This document shows positions 16,816-24,811 of a DNA stretch of 36,045 nt, piece after piece. The translations under genes were made by a program, and so were the position numbers. The DNA lies in NCBI GenBank assembly GCA_947627845.1, contig CANQXQ010000004.1, forward strand, positions 1 through 36,045, in the 5' to 3' direction. The notes under the pieces were generated by a model. It ran no database searches, was not told the DNA's origin, and was given only the letters and a program-made list of their open reading frames with translations. Numbering within the stretch: the stretch's first letter is position 1; every line of letters begins with the position of its first letter. This DNA is from an uncultured Bacilli bacterium. Its GTDB lineage: Bacteria > Bacillota_I > Bacilli_A > RF39 > UBA660.

Positions 16816-17160
16816 ATGTATAAAAATGAATTTGAAAACATTGAAATTTATTTTTTATGTGAAAAAACAGAACAAGAAATAGTGGAGGTTTATTATGATG
16901 AAAAAAAAGATACTCATTTCTGGTATTTTAATACTTATCCCTGTTATTTAAAGTGGAAAACCAAATTTAAGGGCTTAAAATTACAAAAATTAACGAAAAA
17001 TCTTTTAATAATTGCGGCTAGTCGTTATATAATATCAACAATTGAAAATGAAGATTATCATAATGTCCAAGAATATCAAGCATTAATTAATGATTTAAAT
17101 AAAATTGAACCTGAAATAAAAAAAATCATTACGGAAAATGAAATTTTATCAAAGTTATAA
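16816..17160 (+). CDS. Small cytoplasmic protein, unknown
   Basis: A 114-residue acidic/basic mixed protein without membrane segments or signal. It begins MYKNEFENIE and has an aromatic-rich middle (HFWYFNTYPCYLKW) and a helical C-terminus (IEPEIKKIITENEIL). No family is recognised. ATG 16816 was chosen over ATG 16798 because AGAGGCGA (16802-16809) is properly placed before it and the promoter's predicted start falls on 16798. It is followed closely by tsaC, which has its own -10. The repeat cluster upstream suggests regulation. Confidence 0.6.
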   Translation: MYKNEFENIEIYFLCEKTEQEIVEVYYDEKKDTHFWYFNTYPCYLKWKTKFKGLKLQKLTKNLLIIAASRYIISTIENEDYHNVQEYQALINDLNKIEPEIKKIITENEILSKL

Positions 17161-17166
17161 TAATTG

Positions 17167-17188
17167 TGCTATAATACTTGCTGGTGAT
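17167..17188 (+). promoter_or_regulatory. Extended -10 promoter and GGTGAT ribosome site of tsaC
   Basis: TGC TATAAT (17167-17175) with no clear -35, then GGTGAT (17183-17188) and ATG 17193. The -10 is 17 bases from the start codon, so the leader would be only about 11 bases. Confidence 0.55.
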
Positions 17189-17192
17189 TTAT

Positions 17193-18209
17193 ATGGCAAA
17201 ATACCTAGATCTAAAAAAAACTTATAATAAAAATGCTTTAAAAGAAGCCTCCAGATATATAAAAGAGGGAAAATTAGTATTGTTTCCAACCGAAACAGTT
17301 TATGGAATAGGCGCGGATGGATTAAATGCCGAGGCCGTTAAAAAAATATTTATTGCTAAAGGAAGAGCTAGCGACAATCCTTTAATTCTGCATGTTTCCA
17401 ATTATCAAATGATTGAACAAATAGCAAGTGATATTACGCCATTAGAAAAAAAGTTAATTACTAATTTTTTCCCTGGGCCTTTAACCATTGTTTTAAAAAG
17501 AAAAAACCATGTTCCAAATGTTGTAACAGCTAATTTAGATACTGTTGGAGTCCGTATGCCTGAAAATAAAATAGCTCATGATTTAATTGCTTTAGCTAAC
17601 ACACCTATTGCGGCCCCTAGTGCTAATATTTCTGGAAGACCTAGTGGGACTAATATTTCTGATATTTTTGACGAATTAAATGATAAAGTTGATTATATAA
17701 TTGATGGGGGAGAAACTAAAGTTGGTCTTGAATCCACGGTCATCAAAGTTATTGACAATGAAATTCATATTTTAAGACCGGGAAAAATAACCTATGATGA
17801 TTTAAAAAAATATGGTAAAGTTGTAATTCCTAAACACATTTTAAAAGAAGTTGATAAAAATGATCAAGTATTATCTCCCGGCATGAAATATAAACATTAC
17901 GCTCCAAATACTAAATGTCTTCTTGTTTATAGTAGTAATCACAATAAATTAATAGCTAAAATGCAAGAATTAGAAACAGCTAATACTTTAGTTATTACTA
18001 ATGAAAAGAATATAAAAAATTTTAAAAATGCTATTAGTTATGGTTCTACTCTAGATGAAATATCTCATAACATTTTTAAAATTTTAAGAAGTATCGATAA
18101 AAAGAATTATGAACTAGTAATCATTGAAGGCGTAAAAGCTGAAGGTTTAGGTTTAGCTATTATGAATCGTTTAATTAGAGCTTGTTCACATAATTACTTA
18201 GAAATATAA
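17193..18209 (+). CDS. ywlC: Threonylcarbamoyl-AMP synthase, Sua5/YwlC type
   Basis: A 338-residue long-form enzyme. The YrdC/Sua5 catalytic domain is residues about 5-210 (LVFPTETVYGIGADG, then IFIAKGRASDNPLILHV and PIAAPSANISGRPSGT), followed by a C-terminal Sua5 domain (SPGMKYKHYAPNTKC onward). It makes threonylcarbamoyl-AMP from threonine, bicarbonate and ATP, the first step of t6A37 modification on tRNAs reading ANN codons. ATG 17193 is favoured because GGTGAT is directly upstream and homologues begin near MAKYL; an in-frame ATG-type start at 17178 lies before the SD. It lies next to a tRNA gene, but that is probably chance. Confidence 0.94.
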   Translation: MAKYLDLKKTYNKNALKEASRYIKEGKLVLFPTETVYGIGADGLNAEAVKKIFIAKGRASDNPLILHVSNYQMIEQIASDITPLEKKLITNFFPGPLTIVLKRKNHVPNVVTANLDTVGVRMPENKIAHDLIALANTPIAAPSANISGRPSGTNISDIFDELNDKVDYIIDGGETKVGLESTVIKVIDNEIHILRPGKITYDDLKKYGKVVIPKHILKEVDKNDQVLSPGMKYKHYAPNTKCLLVYSSNHNKLIAKMQELETANTLVITNEKNIKNFKNAISYGSTLDEISHNIFKILRSIDKKNYELVIIEGVKAEGLGLAIMNRLIRACSHNYLEI

Positions 18210-18273
18210 TTTTTATTGCAATTAATGTTTCTTTTAATAATCTCAAATACAATAACTTTTTATATACATATAA

Positions 18274-18294
18274 AAACTCGCTTAGAGCGAGTTT
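18274..18294 (-). terminator. Intrinsic terminator of the tRNA-Gly transcript
   Basis: AAACTCGC (18274-18281) and GCGAGTTT (18287-18294) form an 8-bp stem with a 5-base loop. Read on the minus strand it is followed by TTTTTAT, so it ends the leftward tRNA transcript. Confidence 0.75.
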
Positions 18295-18304
18295 AAATTC
18301 AAAA

Positions 18305-18379
18305 TGGAGCAAGTAAGCAGACTCGAACTGCCGTCTCAACCTTGGCAAGGTCGCATACTAACCACTGTACTATACCTGC
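18305..18379 (-). tRNA. tRNA-Gly (anticodon GCC)
   Basis: On the minus strand the gene begins GCAGGTATAGTACAGTGG. The acceptor strands GCAGGTA and TACTTGC pair over 7 bp (one G-U). The anticodon stem CGACC/GGTTG encloses the loop TTGCCAA with anticodon GCC, and the T arm GGCAG-TTCGAGT-CTGCT is normal. The discriminator is T and the CCA end is encoded. It is a single tRNA with its own promoter and terminator, transcribed against its neighbours. Confidence 0.95.
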
Positions 18380-18388
18380 ACAAATAAA

Positions 18389-18417
18389 ATGATAACAAAA
18401 AATTAAAAAAAAATCAA
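18389..18417 (-). promoter_or_regulatory. Promoter of tRNA-Gly
   Basis: On the minus strand TTGATT (18412-18417), 17 bases, TATCAT (18389-18394), with TGT before the -10. The -10 is nine bases from the tRNA 5' end. Confidence 0.7.
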
Positions 18418-18423
18418 GAAAAA

Positions 18424-18452
18424 TTGCAAAAATCTTATATTTATTATATAAT
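18424..18452 (+). promoter_or_regulatory. Promoter of the LTA-synthase-like operon
   Basis: TTGCAA (18424-18429), 17 bases, TATAAT (18447-18452). It is back-to-back with the tRNA-Gly promoter, seven bases away. AAAGGA (18459-18464) is the ribosome site and indicates ATG 18473. Confidence 0.75.
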
Positions 18453-18472
18453 TAACAAAAAGGATGTTGATT

Positions 18473-20569
18473 ATGAAAGAGAAAATAAAATTATCATTTC
18501 GTAAAATTCGTAAAAAAATTGTTGAATATATAGCTACTAATCGCTTATTTATCTCCTATGTAATAATCTCTTTATTAGGCTTAGCTTTAATAAGAAATTT
18601 TACAATAGGTAATATGTTTAGCTTTAAAACTTTTATTGTTGATGTAGCCATTGTTATAATGATAGGTTCTTTAGGTTATTTAATTAAACCGCAAAATCAA
18701 TTTCGTTATTTTTTTATTCTCATAATTATCTTTACAATTATGGAAGTTGTAAACTCTATATATTATAAATTTTACTATTCTTTTGCTTCCTTAGGAGAAC
18801 TTGCGACCGCCGGGCAAACAGAAACTGTGACAGGTTCCATTTTTGAAAGATTAGAATATTTTGATGTTATTTACATCATATTTCCTTTTCTTTTTTATTT
18901 TCTTCATAAAAAATTATTACGCACTCCTTACTATAAATTTATGAGCCTTGTTGAAAAGGGCAAAAAGATGTGTGTATCAACTTTATTAGTGGGATGTATT
19001 ATTTTAGCTTATACTTTTGTGACCGCGACTAAATCAGATTATTCTCGGTTAGCTAAATTATGGAATCGAACCGCGGTCGTGGAGCGTTTTGGTCTTGCCA
19101 TGTATCAGTGTAACGATGTTATTCAAACTTTAACTCCGAAAATAAATAGTTTATTTGGCTATGAAAAATCCGTTCAAAAATTTACTCAATATTTTACTAG
19201 TGAAAATATCGATAAATATAAGAAAACTAATAAATATACTAATATTTTAGAAGGTTATAATATTATTTTTATTCACATGGAGGGCATGGAAACCTATCTT
19301 ATGGATTTAGAATTTAATGGTGTTGAAGCTGTTCCTAATGTTAATAAATTAGCTAAAGAAGGAATGTTCTTCTCAAATTTTTACCCTCAAATAAGCATAG
19401 GAACATCTAGTGATACGGAATTTACCTTATTAACTAGTATTATGCCAGCTCAAAGAGGGGCAGTCTTTACGACTTATTATGATCGAGATTATAATTCTAT
19501 TCCTAAATTATTAAAAGAAAAAGGTTATTATACCTTTAGTATGCATGGTAATCATAAAACAATGTGGAACCGAAATGTAATGCATAAAAATCTTGGCTAT
19601 GAAGATATGTATTTTGAGGAGAGTTTTGAATATACTGAAGATGATGTTATTAATTTAGGTATAAATGATAAATTATTCTTTAAAGAAGCTATGCCTATAT
19701 TAGAAAATATCGAGGCCACTAATAAAAATTATATGGGAACAATTATAACCTTATCAAATCATTCCCCATTTGTCTTTTTAGATAAATATGGCGAATATGA
19801 TTTATCAACCACTTATCGAGATTGTGATGATAATGGTAAATGTGAAGATGTAACAACTAATTTCTTACAAGAAGATGCTGAAGGAAATCCTTATAAAGGA
19901 AAAGATGCTTATAAGAGTGCGGCTGGTAATTATATTAAAAGTGCCCATTATGCCGATGCGGCTTTAGGTGAATTCTTTGAATATGTAAATAATTCTGACT
20001 ATTTTAATAACACTATATTTGTTTTATATGGTGATCATGATGCCAAATTAACCCGAAAAGAAAAAAATTATTTATATAACTATGACTATAAAACTGGCGA
20101 GTTAAAAGATGAGACTGATCCAACTTATATTGATTATGATTATTATGCTCATGAATTAAACAAAAGAACACCTTTAATATTATGGACTAAAAATTCGAAA
20201 CTCCGTAGCGTCTTAAATGGCAAAATAGATTATGTTATGGGCATGTATGATGTCATGCCAACTTTAGGTAATATGCTTGGTATTGAAAATGAATTTGCCT
20301 TTGGTCATGATATATTTAACACTAAATATGATAATTTTGTTCCATTCCCAAATGGTAATTTTGTAAACAATTTAATCTATTATAATAATTCAACTGAAAA
20401 ATATAAGATATTAAAAGAGAATGTCGAATTACCAACTGATTATATTTCCAATTTAATTACTGAAACGGAAAACATTTTAGATGTCTCAAATAGTATAATA
20501 GTTCATGACTTAATTAAACTTGAAGGAGAAAAAGTTTTAAATATTAAAGAAAATGGGGTAACTGAATAA
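18473..20569 (+). CDS. Lipoteichoic acid synthase family, membrane sulfatase-fold protein
   Basis: A 698-residue protein with about five N-terminal membrane helices (residues about 25-185) and a large extracellular sulfatase-fold domain. The fold carries metal and nucleophile motifs: HMEGMETYLMD (Glu270), GTSSDTEF (310-317), MHGNHKTMWNRNVMHK and LYGDHDAKL. The family moves phosphoglycerol from phosphatidylglycerol onto the growing LTA chain. In LtaS the nucleophile is Thr in G-K-T-S-D; here the aligned residue is Ser312, so nucleophile identity should be checked. ATG 18473 is chosen because the SD overlaps ATG 18464. It overlaps the next gene by one base (TAATG), forming a three-gene operon. 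Phosphoethanolamine transfer is an alternative. Confidence 0.87.
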   Translation: MKEKIKLSFRKIRKKIVEYIATNRLFISYVIISLLGLALIRNFTIGNMFSFKTFIVDVAIVIMIGSLGYLIKPQNQFRYFFILIIIFTIMEVVNSIYYKFYYSFASLGELATAGQTETVTGSIFERLEYFDVIYIIFPFLFYFLHKKLLRTPYYKFMSLVEKGKKMCVSTLLVGCIILAYTFVTATKSDYSRLAKLWNRTAVVERFGLAMYQCNDVIQTLTPKINSLFGYEKSVQKFTQYFTSENIDKYKKTNKYTNILEGYNIIFIHMEGMETYLMDLEFNGVEAVPNVNKLAKEGMFFSNFYPQISIGTSSDTEFTLLTSIMPAQRGAVFTTYYDRDYNSIPKLLKEKGYYTFSMHGNHKTMWNRNVMHKNLGYEDMYFEESFEYTEDDVINLGINDKLFFKEAMPILENIEATNKNYMGTIITLSNHSPFVFLDKYGEYDLSTTYRDCDDNGKCEDVTTNFLQEDAEGNPYKGKDAYKSAAGNYIKSAHYADAALGEFFEYVNNSDYFNNTIFVLYGDHDAKLTRKEKNYLYNYDYKTGELKDETDPTYIDYDYYAHELNKRTPLILWTKNSKLRSVLNGKIDYVMGMYDVMPTLGNMLGIENEFAFGHDIFNTKYDNFVPFPNGNFVNNLIYYNNSTEKYKILKENVELPTDYISNLITETENILDVSNSIIVHDLIKLEGEKVLNIKENGVTE

Positions 20570-21201
20570 TGCGAAAAAGATATAAATTTGGGTTAACAGT
20601 AATAGCTATTATTTTAATTATAATTTGTTCTATTGGTATCAATAAATATTTAACGAAAGATCCAGAAGAAGAACCCAAAAATACCACTAAAGTAGTCAAT
20701 GATATAAAAGAATATGGTTATACCCTAGATGATCGTGATACTAAATATATGCAAGAAGAATTTAATAATTTGCACGAAATATTAACTGCCGAGGAAATAA
20801 ATTATGAAGACTATGCCCAAAGTATTGCTAAATTATTTATAATAGATTTTTATACTTTAAACAATAAAATAAATAAATATGATGTGGGTGGTCTGGAATA
20901 TGTTTATTTACCCAAAAAAGAGGAATTTAATTCCAAAGCTATGGATACAATTTATAAAGATATAATTGATAATACTTATCAAGATCGTGTCCAAGATTTA
21001 CCAGAAATAACCAATGTTGAAATTCTTGATGTCAAGGAAAATGAAATAGAAATAAATAAAACTAAAATGTCTGGTTATAAAGTAACTATGCGTTATACAT
21101 ATAAAGAAAATTTAGGGTATGATACTAAAGGAACCTGTTATTTAGTTTTAAATAATGATAAATTAGAGGTTGCCAAATATAATCCCGATATAGATAATTA
21201 G
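20569..21201 (+). CDS. Membrane-anchored extracellular protein, unknown
   Basis: A 210-residue protein with one N-terminal membrane anchor (GLTVIAIILIIICSIGIN) and an extracellular domain of about 180 residues, with a helical first half and a strand-rich second half (NVEILDVKENEIEI, then YKVTMRYTYKENLGY). No catalytic motif or recognised family. Translation is coupled to the LTA-synthase-like gene through a TAATG overlap, so it probably works in the same envelope process, perhaps as an accessory factor; this is inference from position. Confidence 0.75.
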   Translation: MRKRYKFGLTVIAIILIIICSIGINKYLTKDPEEEPKNTTKVVNDIKEYGYTLDDRDTKYMQEEFNNLHEILTAEEINYEDYAQSIAKLFIIDFYTLNNKINKYDVGGLEYVYLPKKEEFNSKAMDTIYKDIIDNTYQDRVQDLPEITNVEILDVKENEIEINKTKMSGYKVTMRYTYKENLGYDTKGTCYLVLNNDKLEVAKYNPDIDN

Positions 21202-21212
21202 GAGTGAGTTAA

Positions 21213-21737
21213 ATGAGAAATTATGATACTATCGATATATTTTTTATTGCTTTAATTAGTGCTTATTTTATTACTTTATTATGTATCATTATTTCTCTTG
21301 CTTATTTATATATTTCTAAACATTTTTTCCATCATAAAAAGAATGAACCAGAAAAAGAGTTAAAAGTTAAAAAAGAGAATAACATAAAAAAAGAAATTAA
21401 AACTAAAAAAGATACTAAAACTAAAAAAGAAGCTCGGAAAAAACAAAGTCTTAAAGAAAAATTATATCAAAATAAATTATTTCAAAAATTATTTATGGTT
21501 GAAGTAAAAAAGAACCGAAAGGAAACAATTAAACCAAGTAAAGCTAAGACAAATAAATCTTCTTCGAAAAAGAGTTCTTCTAAAATTTCTATTTCTAAAA
21601 AAACTTCTCCTAATTCAGTTTCATTTAAGAATAAAAAATCATCTCCGAAGAAAAAAAACTCTACCTCTAAAAATAAAAAGAAAAGCAAATCAAATAATAA
21701 GAAAAAAACAACTAAAAAGAACTATCACCAAAAATAG
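21213..21737 (+). CDS. Lysine-rich protein with one membrane helix, unknown
   Basis: A 174-residue protein. Residues about 8-34 are a hydrophobic helix (FFIALISAYFITLLCIIISL), after which the protein is almost wholly Lys/Ser/Asn/Thr, very basic and of low complexity. Such a tail would bind polyanions such as teichoic acid or nucleic acid; whether it faces in or out is not certain, though the positive-inside rule favours the cytoplasm. It is the third gene of the LTA-synthase-like operon, 11 bases after the preceding stop. The terminator overlaps its stop codon. Low-complexity sequence makes homology unreliable. Confidence 0.7.
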   Translation: MRNYDTIDIFFIALISAYFITLLCIIISLAYLYISKHFFHHKKNEPEKELKVKKENNIKKEIKTKKDTKTKKEARKKQSLKEKLYQNKLFQKLFMVEVKKNRKETIKPSKAKTNKSSSKKSSSKISISKKTSPNSVSFKNKKSSPKKKNSTSKNKKKSKSNNKKKTTKKNYHQK

Positions 21738-21744
21738 TTCTTTT
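21715..21744 (+). terminator. Intrinsic terminator of the LTA-synthase-like operon
   Basis: AAAAGAACTAT (21715-21725), 8-base loop, ATAGTTCTTTT (21734-21744). It overlaps the end of the lysine-rich gene. Confidence 0.75.
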
Positions 21745-21780
21745 ATTTGGGTTATAACCTAAGCAAATAAGGGCCAGTAT

Positions 21781-21801
21781 CATACTATAATTTAGGAGGT
21801 A
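21781..21801 (+). promoter_or_regulatory. -10 region and ribosome site of the cotJ unit
   Basis: TATAAT (21786-21791) has no good -35 at 17 bases. It overlaps CATACTAT (21781-21788), which resembles the SigE -10 consensus CATACAnT seen before cotJ in spore formers; the SigE -35 is not clear. TTAGGAGGT (21792-21800) is a strong ribosome site. Confidence 0.4.
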
Positions 21802-21807
21802 ATTGAA

Positions 21808-22242
21808 ATGTTATTTGAAGATAACAATTTTGACATTAACTTGTCAATGTTTATGCCTGATTTAGGTTTATCTCGTAATCCCAATATATTAGATCCTAAC
21901 GAAGGCTTTTTAAGAGGAAATATGTTCCGTAATGAATATGTTCCTTACAAAAATTTAACTTATTTTAAACTTAACCCAAGAAACGAAAAAGAAAAATTAT
22001 TATATCGTATCATGGCCTTATCTTTTGCCATCAATGATTTAAACTTATATTTAGATTTACATCCTGATAATAAAGATATGTTTGAATTATTCAAAAAATA
22101 TGTCGTTGAGAAAAAAGAATTAAGTGCTAAATATAATAAAACCTATGGTCCTTTAACAGTAACTAAAGATGTTGGCACAAAATATGATTGGCTAAATTCT
22201 CCATGGCCTTGGGACAATATGGGAGGTGGAATGTATGTTTAA
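21808..22242 (+). CDS. CotJA-CotJB fusion protein
   Basis: A 144-residue protein. Residues about 24-52 (ILDPNEGFLRGNMF, then NEYVPYKNL) match the short CotJA family. Residues about 60-137 match CotJB: LLYRIMALSFAINDLNLYLDLHP, KKYVVEKKELSAKYNKTYGPL, and the ending DWLNSPWPWDN. In Bacillus, CotJA, CotJB and CotJC are three spore-associated proteins from one SigE-driven operon. Here the first two appear joined in one frame. The gene overlaps cotJC by eight bases, with the cotJC SD GGGAGGTGG inside it, so the products are made together. In a lineage not known to sporulate, a role as partner of the catalase is possible. Confidence 0.82.
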   Translation: MLFEDNNFDINLSMFMPDLGLSRNPNILDPNEGFLRGNMFRNEYVPYKNLTYFKLNPRNEKEKLLYRIMALSFAINDLNLYLDLHPDNKDMFELFKKYVVEKKELSAKYNKTYGPLTVTKDVGTKYDWLNSPWPWDNMGGGMYV

Positions 22243-22801
22243 ATATGTAAAGCATCTAAACTACCCTGTAAACATTCATAAAAAAGATTTACGGATGGCT
22301 AAATATTTATTATCGCAATTTGGTGGTTCCAATAGTGAACTTGCCGCGGCTTTAAGATATTTTTCCCAAAAATTTAATATGCCAGATGATTATGGTAAAG
22401 CTCTTTTAAATGATATTGCAACCGAAGAATTAGGCCATTGTGAAATGATTGCCACCATGGTTCATCAATTAACTAAAGATGCGACTGTTAAAGAAATGGA
22501 AGAGGCCGGTTTAGGAGGAGTTTACACTGAACATGGCAAAGGAACATACCCAACTGATGCGAATGGTGTTCCATTTACTGCTAGTTATTTTGCTGTAACT
22601 GGTGATCCTCTTGCTGATATAAGTGAAGATATGGCCGCAGAACAAAAAGCTCGAGCTATTTATGAAAATTTAATTGACTTAGCTGAAGATGAAGATGTTA
22701 TAAGAGTATTACTATTTTTAAGACAAAGAGAAGTCATTCATTTTAATCGTTTTAAAGAATTATATGAATATTATCAAAAGAAAGGTTATGAAAAGAACTA
22801 G
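22235..22801 (+). CDS. cotJC: CotJC, manganese-catalase family protein
   Basis: A 188-residue protein of normal CotJC length. The ferritin-like four-helix core supplies di-manganese ligands: Glu35 in SNSELAAALRYF, Glu65 and His68 in ATEELGHCEMIA, then Glu in ISEDMAAEQKARAIYENL and Glu/His in RQREVIHFNRF. It should break down hydrogen peroxide. ATG 22235 is chosen because GGGAGGTGG precedes it and homologues begin MFKY; an in-frame GTG at 22226 lies inside the SD. It is followed by a strong terminator whose left arm includes the TAG stop. Confidence 0.92.
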   Translation: MFKYVKHLNYPVNIHKKDLRMAKYLLSQFGGSNSELAAALRYFSQKFNMPDDYGKALLNDIATEELGHCEMIATMVHQLTKDATVKEMEEAGLGGVYTEHGKGTYPTDANGVPFTASYFAVTGDPLADISEDMAAEQKARAIYENLIDLAEDEDVIRVLLFLRQREVIHFNRFKELYEYYQKKGYEKN

Positions 22802-22819
22802 AAAATTTCTAGTTTTTTT
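22796..22819 (+). terminator. Intrinsic terminator of the cotJ unit
   Basis: AACTAG (22796-22801), loop AAAATTT-like, CTAGTT (22809-22814), then T-run to 22819. The stop codon is in the left arm. Confidence 0.8.
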
Positions 22820-22830
22820 AATTTGTAAAG

Positions 22831-22859
22831 TTGCAAAACTCCATTAATTATGATAGACT
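22831..22859 (+). promoter_or_regulatory. Promoter of the coiled-coil gene
   Basis: TTGCAA (22831-22836), 17 bases, TAGACT (22854-22859) with TGA before it. AGGTGAC (22883-22889) is the ribosome site for ATG 22894. Confidence 0.55.
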
Positions 22860-22893
22860 TATATTAGAATAGAAAAAGGTTTAGGTGACAAGT

Positions 22894-24498
22894 ATGCATA
22901 CTGAGGTTTTTAATAATATTGACACCCTTATAAATATGGCTAATTCTCCTTTAAATATTGATGAGATAAATACGGAATTAATCACTTTAAGAAAAAATAT
23001 AAAAACTAAACAAAGTGAAATAGAAGATTTAAAAAGTCTTATGACTGATAGTAGATATTTTAATGCTTCGAATGAATTAGTTGATAAAAATATTGAAATA
23101 AGTTTAAAAAATAAAATAAATCGCCTAAATCGAAAAATAAAAGCTATTAAAGAAACTATCACTGAAATTCAAAATCGGGAAAAAAGAATCCATAGTGATA
23201 TCACCGCTTTAGATGCTAAATTAAATGAAAATGCTACTTATTTAGAAGTATTAGAAACAAAAGTAAATAGTTCAACTAGTAATGAATACTATAAATCTCT
23301 TTTAAATAAAGAACAAGAAAGTAATAATTTATTAAAAAAGGAATTAGAAAATAAAAATAATTTATATAATGATATTCTAAAAGAATTAGATTTAAATAAT
23401 CAAGCTTATAATGAACTAACCAATAAACTTACTACGGAAAAAAATCGTTTAAATGATATTTTAGATAATTTAGATAATCCTAATGCTTATATCGATGAAG
23501 ATTTAAAAAATACTGATAATGAAAAACTAGCTACTTTAAATAAAGAATTAGATGCTCTAGAAAAAAGAAAACTCGAATTATTAACTGATGCTAATATGAT
23601 TGGGGCCGATGCTAAAGAATTAATTATTGATAATGATTTTACGGGAGCTCTAGCTAAAATAAAAGAATTAGTTACAATTGTTAAAAATACCCCATATATG
23701 GATGTAACATCTATGAGCATCTTAGATGAAGAATTAGAAAAAAAAGAAAATATGCGCGATGAATTATCAAATTTAATCGATAATAAAAATTATGAAGAAT
23801 TAGAAAGTGACTCCCTAAATAATCGTCTTAATTATATTAAAGATAGTATTTCTAAAAATAATGAATTAGCCGCTAAATATCAAAATGAAATAGATATAGC
23901 AGATGAATATGTCAATAATGTTTTAGCAAATTCTATAACTTCTTTAGAAAATGAAATATTAACTTTAGAAAAAAGTATTACAGAATATCATAATCTTCTT
24001 AAAGATAATAGTAAAACTCCTCGAGTAAAAGCTAATTTAGAAAGTACTATTACTAAAAAAGAAAAAGAAAATAATATTTTAAATGAAATTCTAACGGCTT
24101 ATAAAGAAAATTTATTAGCTAAAATCGAATATACAAATGAATTAAATGCTTTAATAACCCATTTAAAAGATGAAAATACCAATTTAAATATCGAATTAGA
24201 TAAATTAACAAAACTATCGCTTTTAGATTTAACCACTAAAGATTATGCTCGGGAAGAAGAAGATAAAGAGGAACTAAAGAAACTTAATGATGAAATCGCC
24301 GCGATTAAAAATCGTGAACAATTCACTAAAACTCCTGATGAAATATATGATGAAATTGATATGTATTTAGCTAGTATTAATACTCCCGAAACTCTTAAAG
24401 TCGAAAATAATGTATCTTCTAAACCAGAACCGGAAAGAATTAAAGTAGTGGAAATAATACCAGTTGAAACAGTTAAAGCGGAAACTGGAGGTAATTAA
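22894..24498 (+). CDS. Long coiled-coil protein, unknown
   Basis: A 534-residue cytoplasmic protein made almost entirely of Leu/Glu/Lys/Asn heptads from about residue 25 to 480, with no membrane segment. Repeats such as LNELITLRKNI-like, ELDALEKRKLELL and LENEILTLEKSI mark a rod-like dimer or filament. The last 45 residues are a disordered Pro/Glu/Val tail. ATG 22894 fits the SD GGTGAC; a GTG at 22885 is within the SD. It is followed by a DUF1292-like gene whose SD GGAGGTAA overlaps its end. No sequence feature names the function; a structural or division role is a guess. Confidence 0.8.
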   Translation: MHTEVFNNIDTLINMANSPLNIDEINTELITLRKNIKTKQSEIEDLKSLMTDSRYFNASNELVDKNIEISLKNKINRLNRKIKAIKETITEIQNREKRIHSDITALDAKLNENATYLEVLETKVNSSTSNEYYKSLLNKEQESNNLLKKELENKNNLYNDILKELDLNNQAYNELTNKLTTEKNRLNDILDNLDNPNAYIDEDLKNTDNEKLATLNKELDALEKRKLELLTDANMIGADAKELIIDNDFTGALAKIKELVTIVKNTPYMDVTSMSILDEELEKKENMRDELSNLIDNKNYEELESDSLNNRLNYIKDSISKNNELAAKYQNEIDIADEYVNNVLANSITSLENEILTLEKSITEYHNLLKDNSKTPRVKANLESTITKKEKENNILNEILTAYKENLLAKIEYTNELNALITHLKDENTNLNIELDKLTKLSLLDLTTKDYAREEEDKEELKKLNDEIAAIKNREQFTKTPDEIYDEIDMYLASINTPETLKVENNVSSKPEPERIKVVEIIPVETVKAETGGN

Positions 24499-24499
24499 A

Positions 24500-24745
24500 A
24501 TGGGACTTAAAAGAAATTGCATAATTGTTTTAGAAAATAATGAACAATATATAATTTTAAATGAAGCTATGTATTATGGTAAAAAATATTTTCTAGCGAT
24601 GGGATTAGATCAAAATCGTGTCGTTAATAATAAAAACGTGGTAATTTTAGAAGAATATGTAAGTGGATTTGAGACCTATGTAACTAAAGTGATTGATAGT
24701 GAAACAATTAAAGTCTTAACTAGAATGTTTAAAGCTCAAAACTAA
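24500..24745 (+). CDS. Small DUF1292/YrzB-like protein
   Basis: An 81-residue protein, mainly beta strands (NCIIVLENNEQYIILNEAMYYGKKYFLAMGL, then NKNVVILEEYVSGFETYVTKV), resembling the DUF1292 family common in Firmicutes but without its usual acidic stretches. ATG 24500 is fixed by GGAGGTAATTAAA and the length of relatives; it begins one base after the coiled-coil stop. Function is unknown. It shares the message with the coiled-coil gene, while cdaA has a separate extended -10. Confidence 0.7.
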   Translation: MGLKRNCIIVLENNEQYIILNEAMYYGKKYFLAMGLDQNRVVNNKNVVILEEYVSGFETYVTKVIDSETIKVLTRMFKAQN

Positions 24746-24759
24746 AATCACTAAAACTA

Positions 24760-24788
24760 TGGAATTAAATCCTTTTTTTTGATATAAT
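24760..24788 (+). promoter_or_regulatory. Promoter of cdaA-cdaR
   Basis: TATAAT (24783-24788) with TGA before it (extended -10); the -35 at 24760 (TGGAAT) is weak. AAAGG (24796-24800) precedes ATG 24812. Confidence 0.5.
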
Positions 24789-24811
24789 AAAAAAGAAAGG
24801 AAAATGTAAGT

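Noticed and set aside
21482-21688. Minus-strand Phe/Leu/Glu-rich frame inside the lysine-rich gene
   Set aside because: It is the antisense of Lys/Ser codon runs; composition artefact.
23487-23720. Minus-strand frame within the coiled-coil gene
   Set aside because: Antisense of repetitive Leu/Glu/Asn codons; no start signal.
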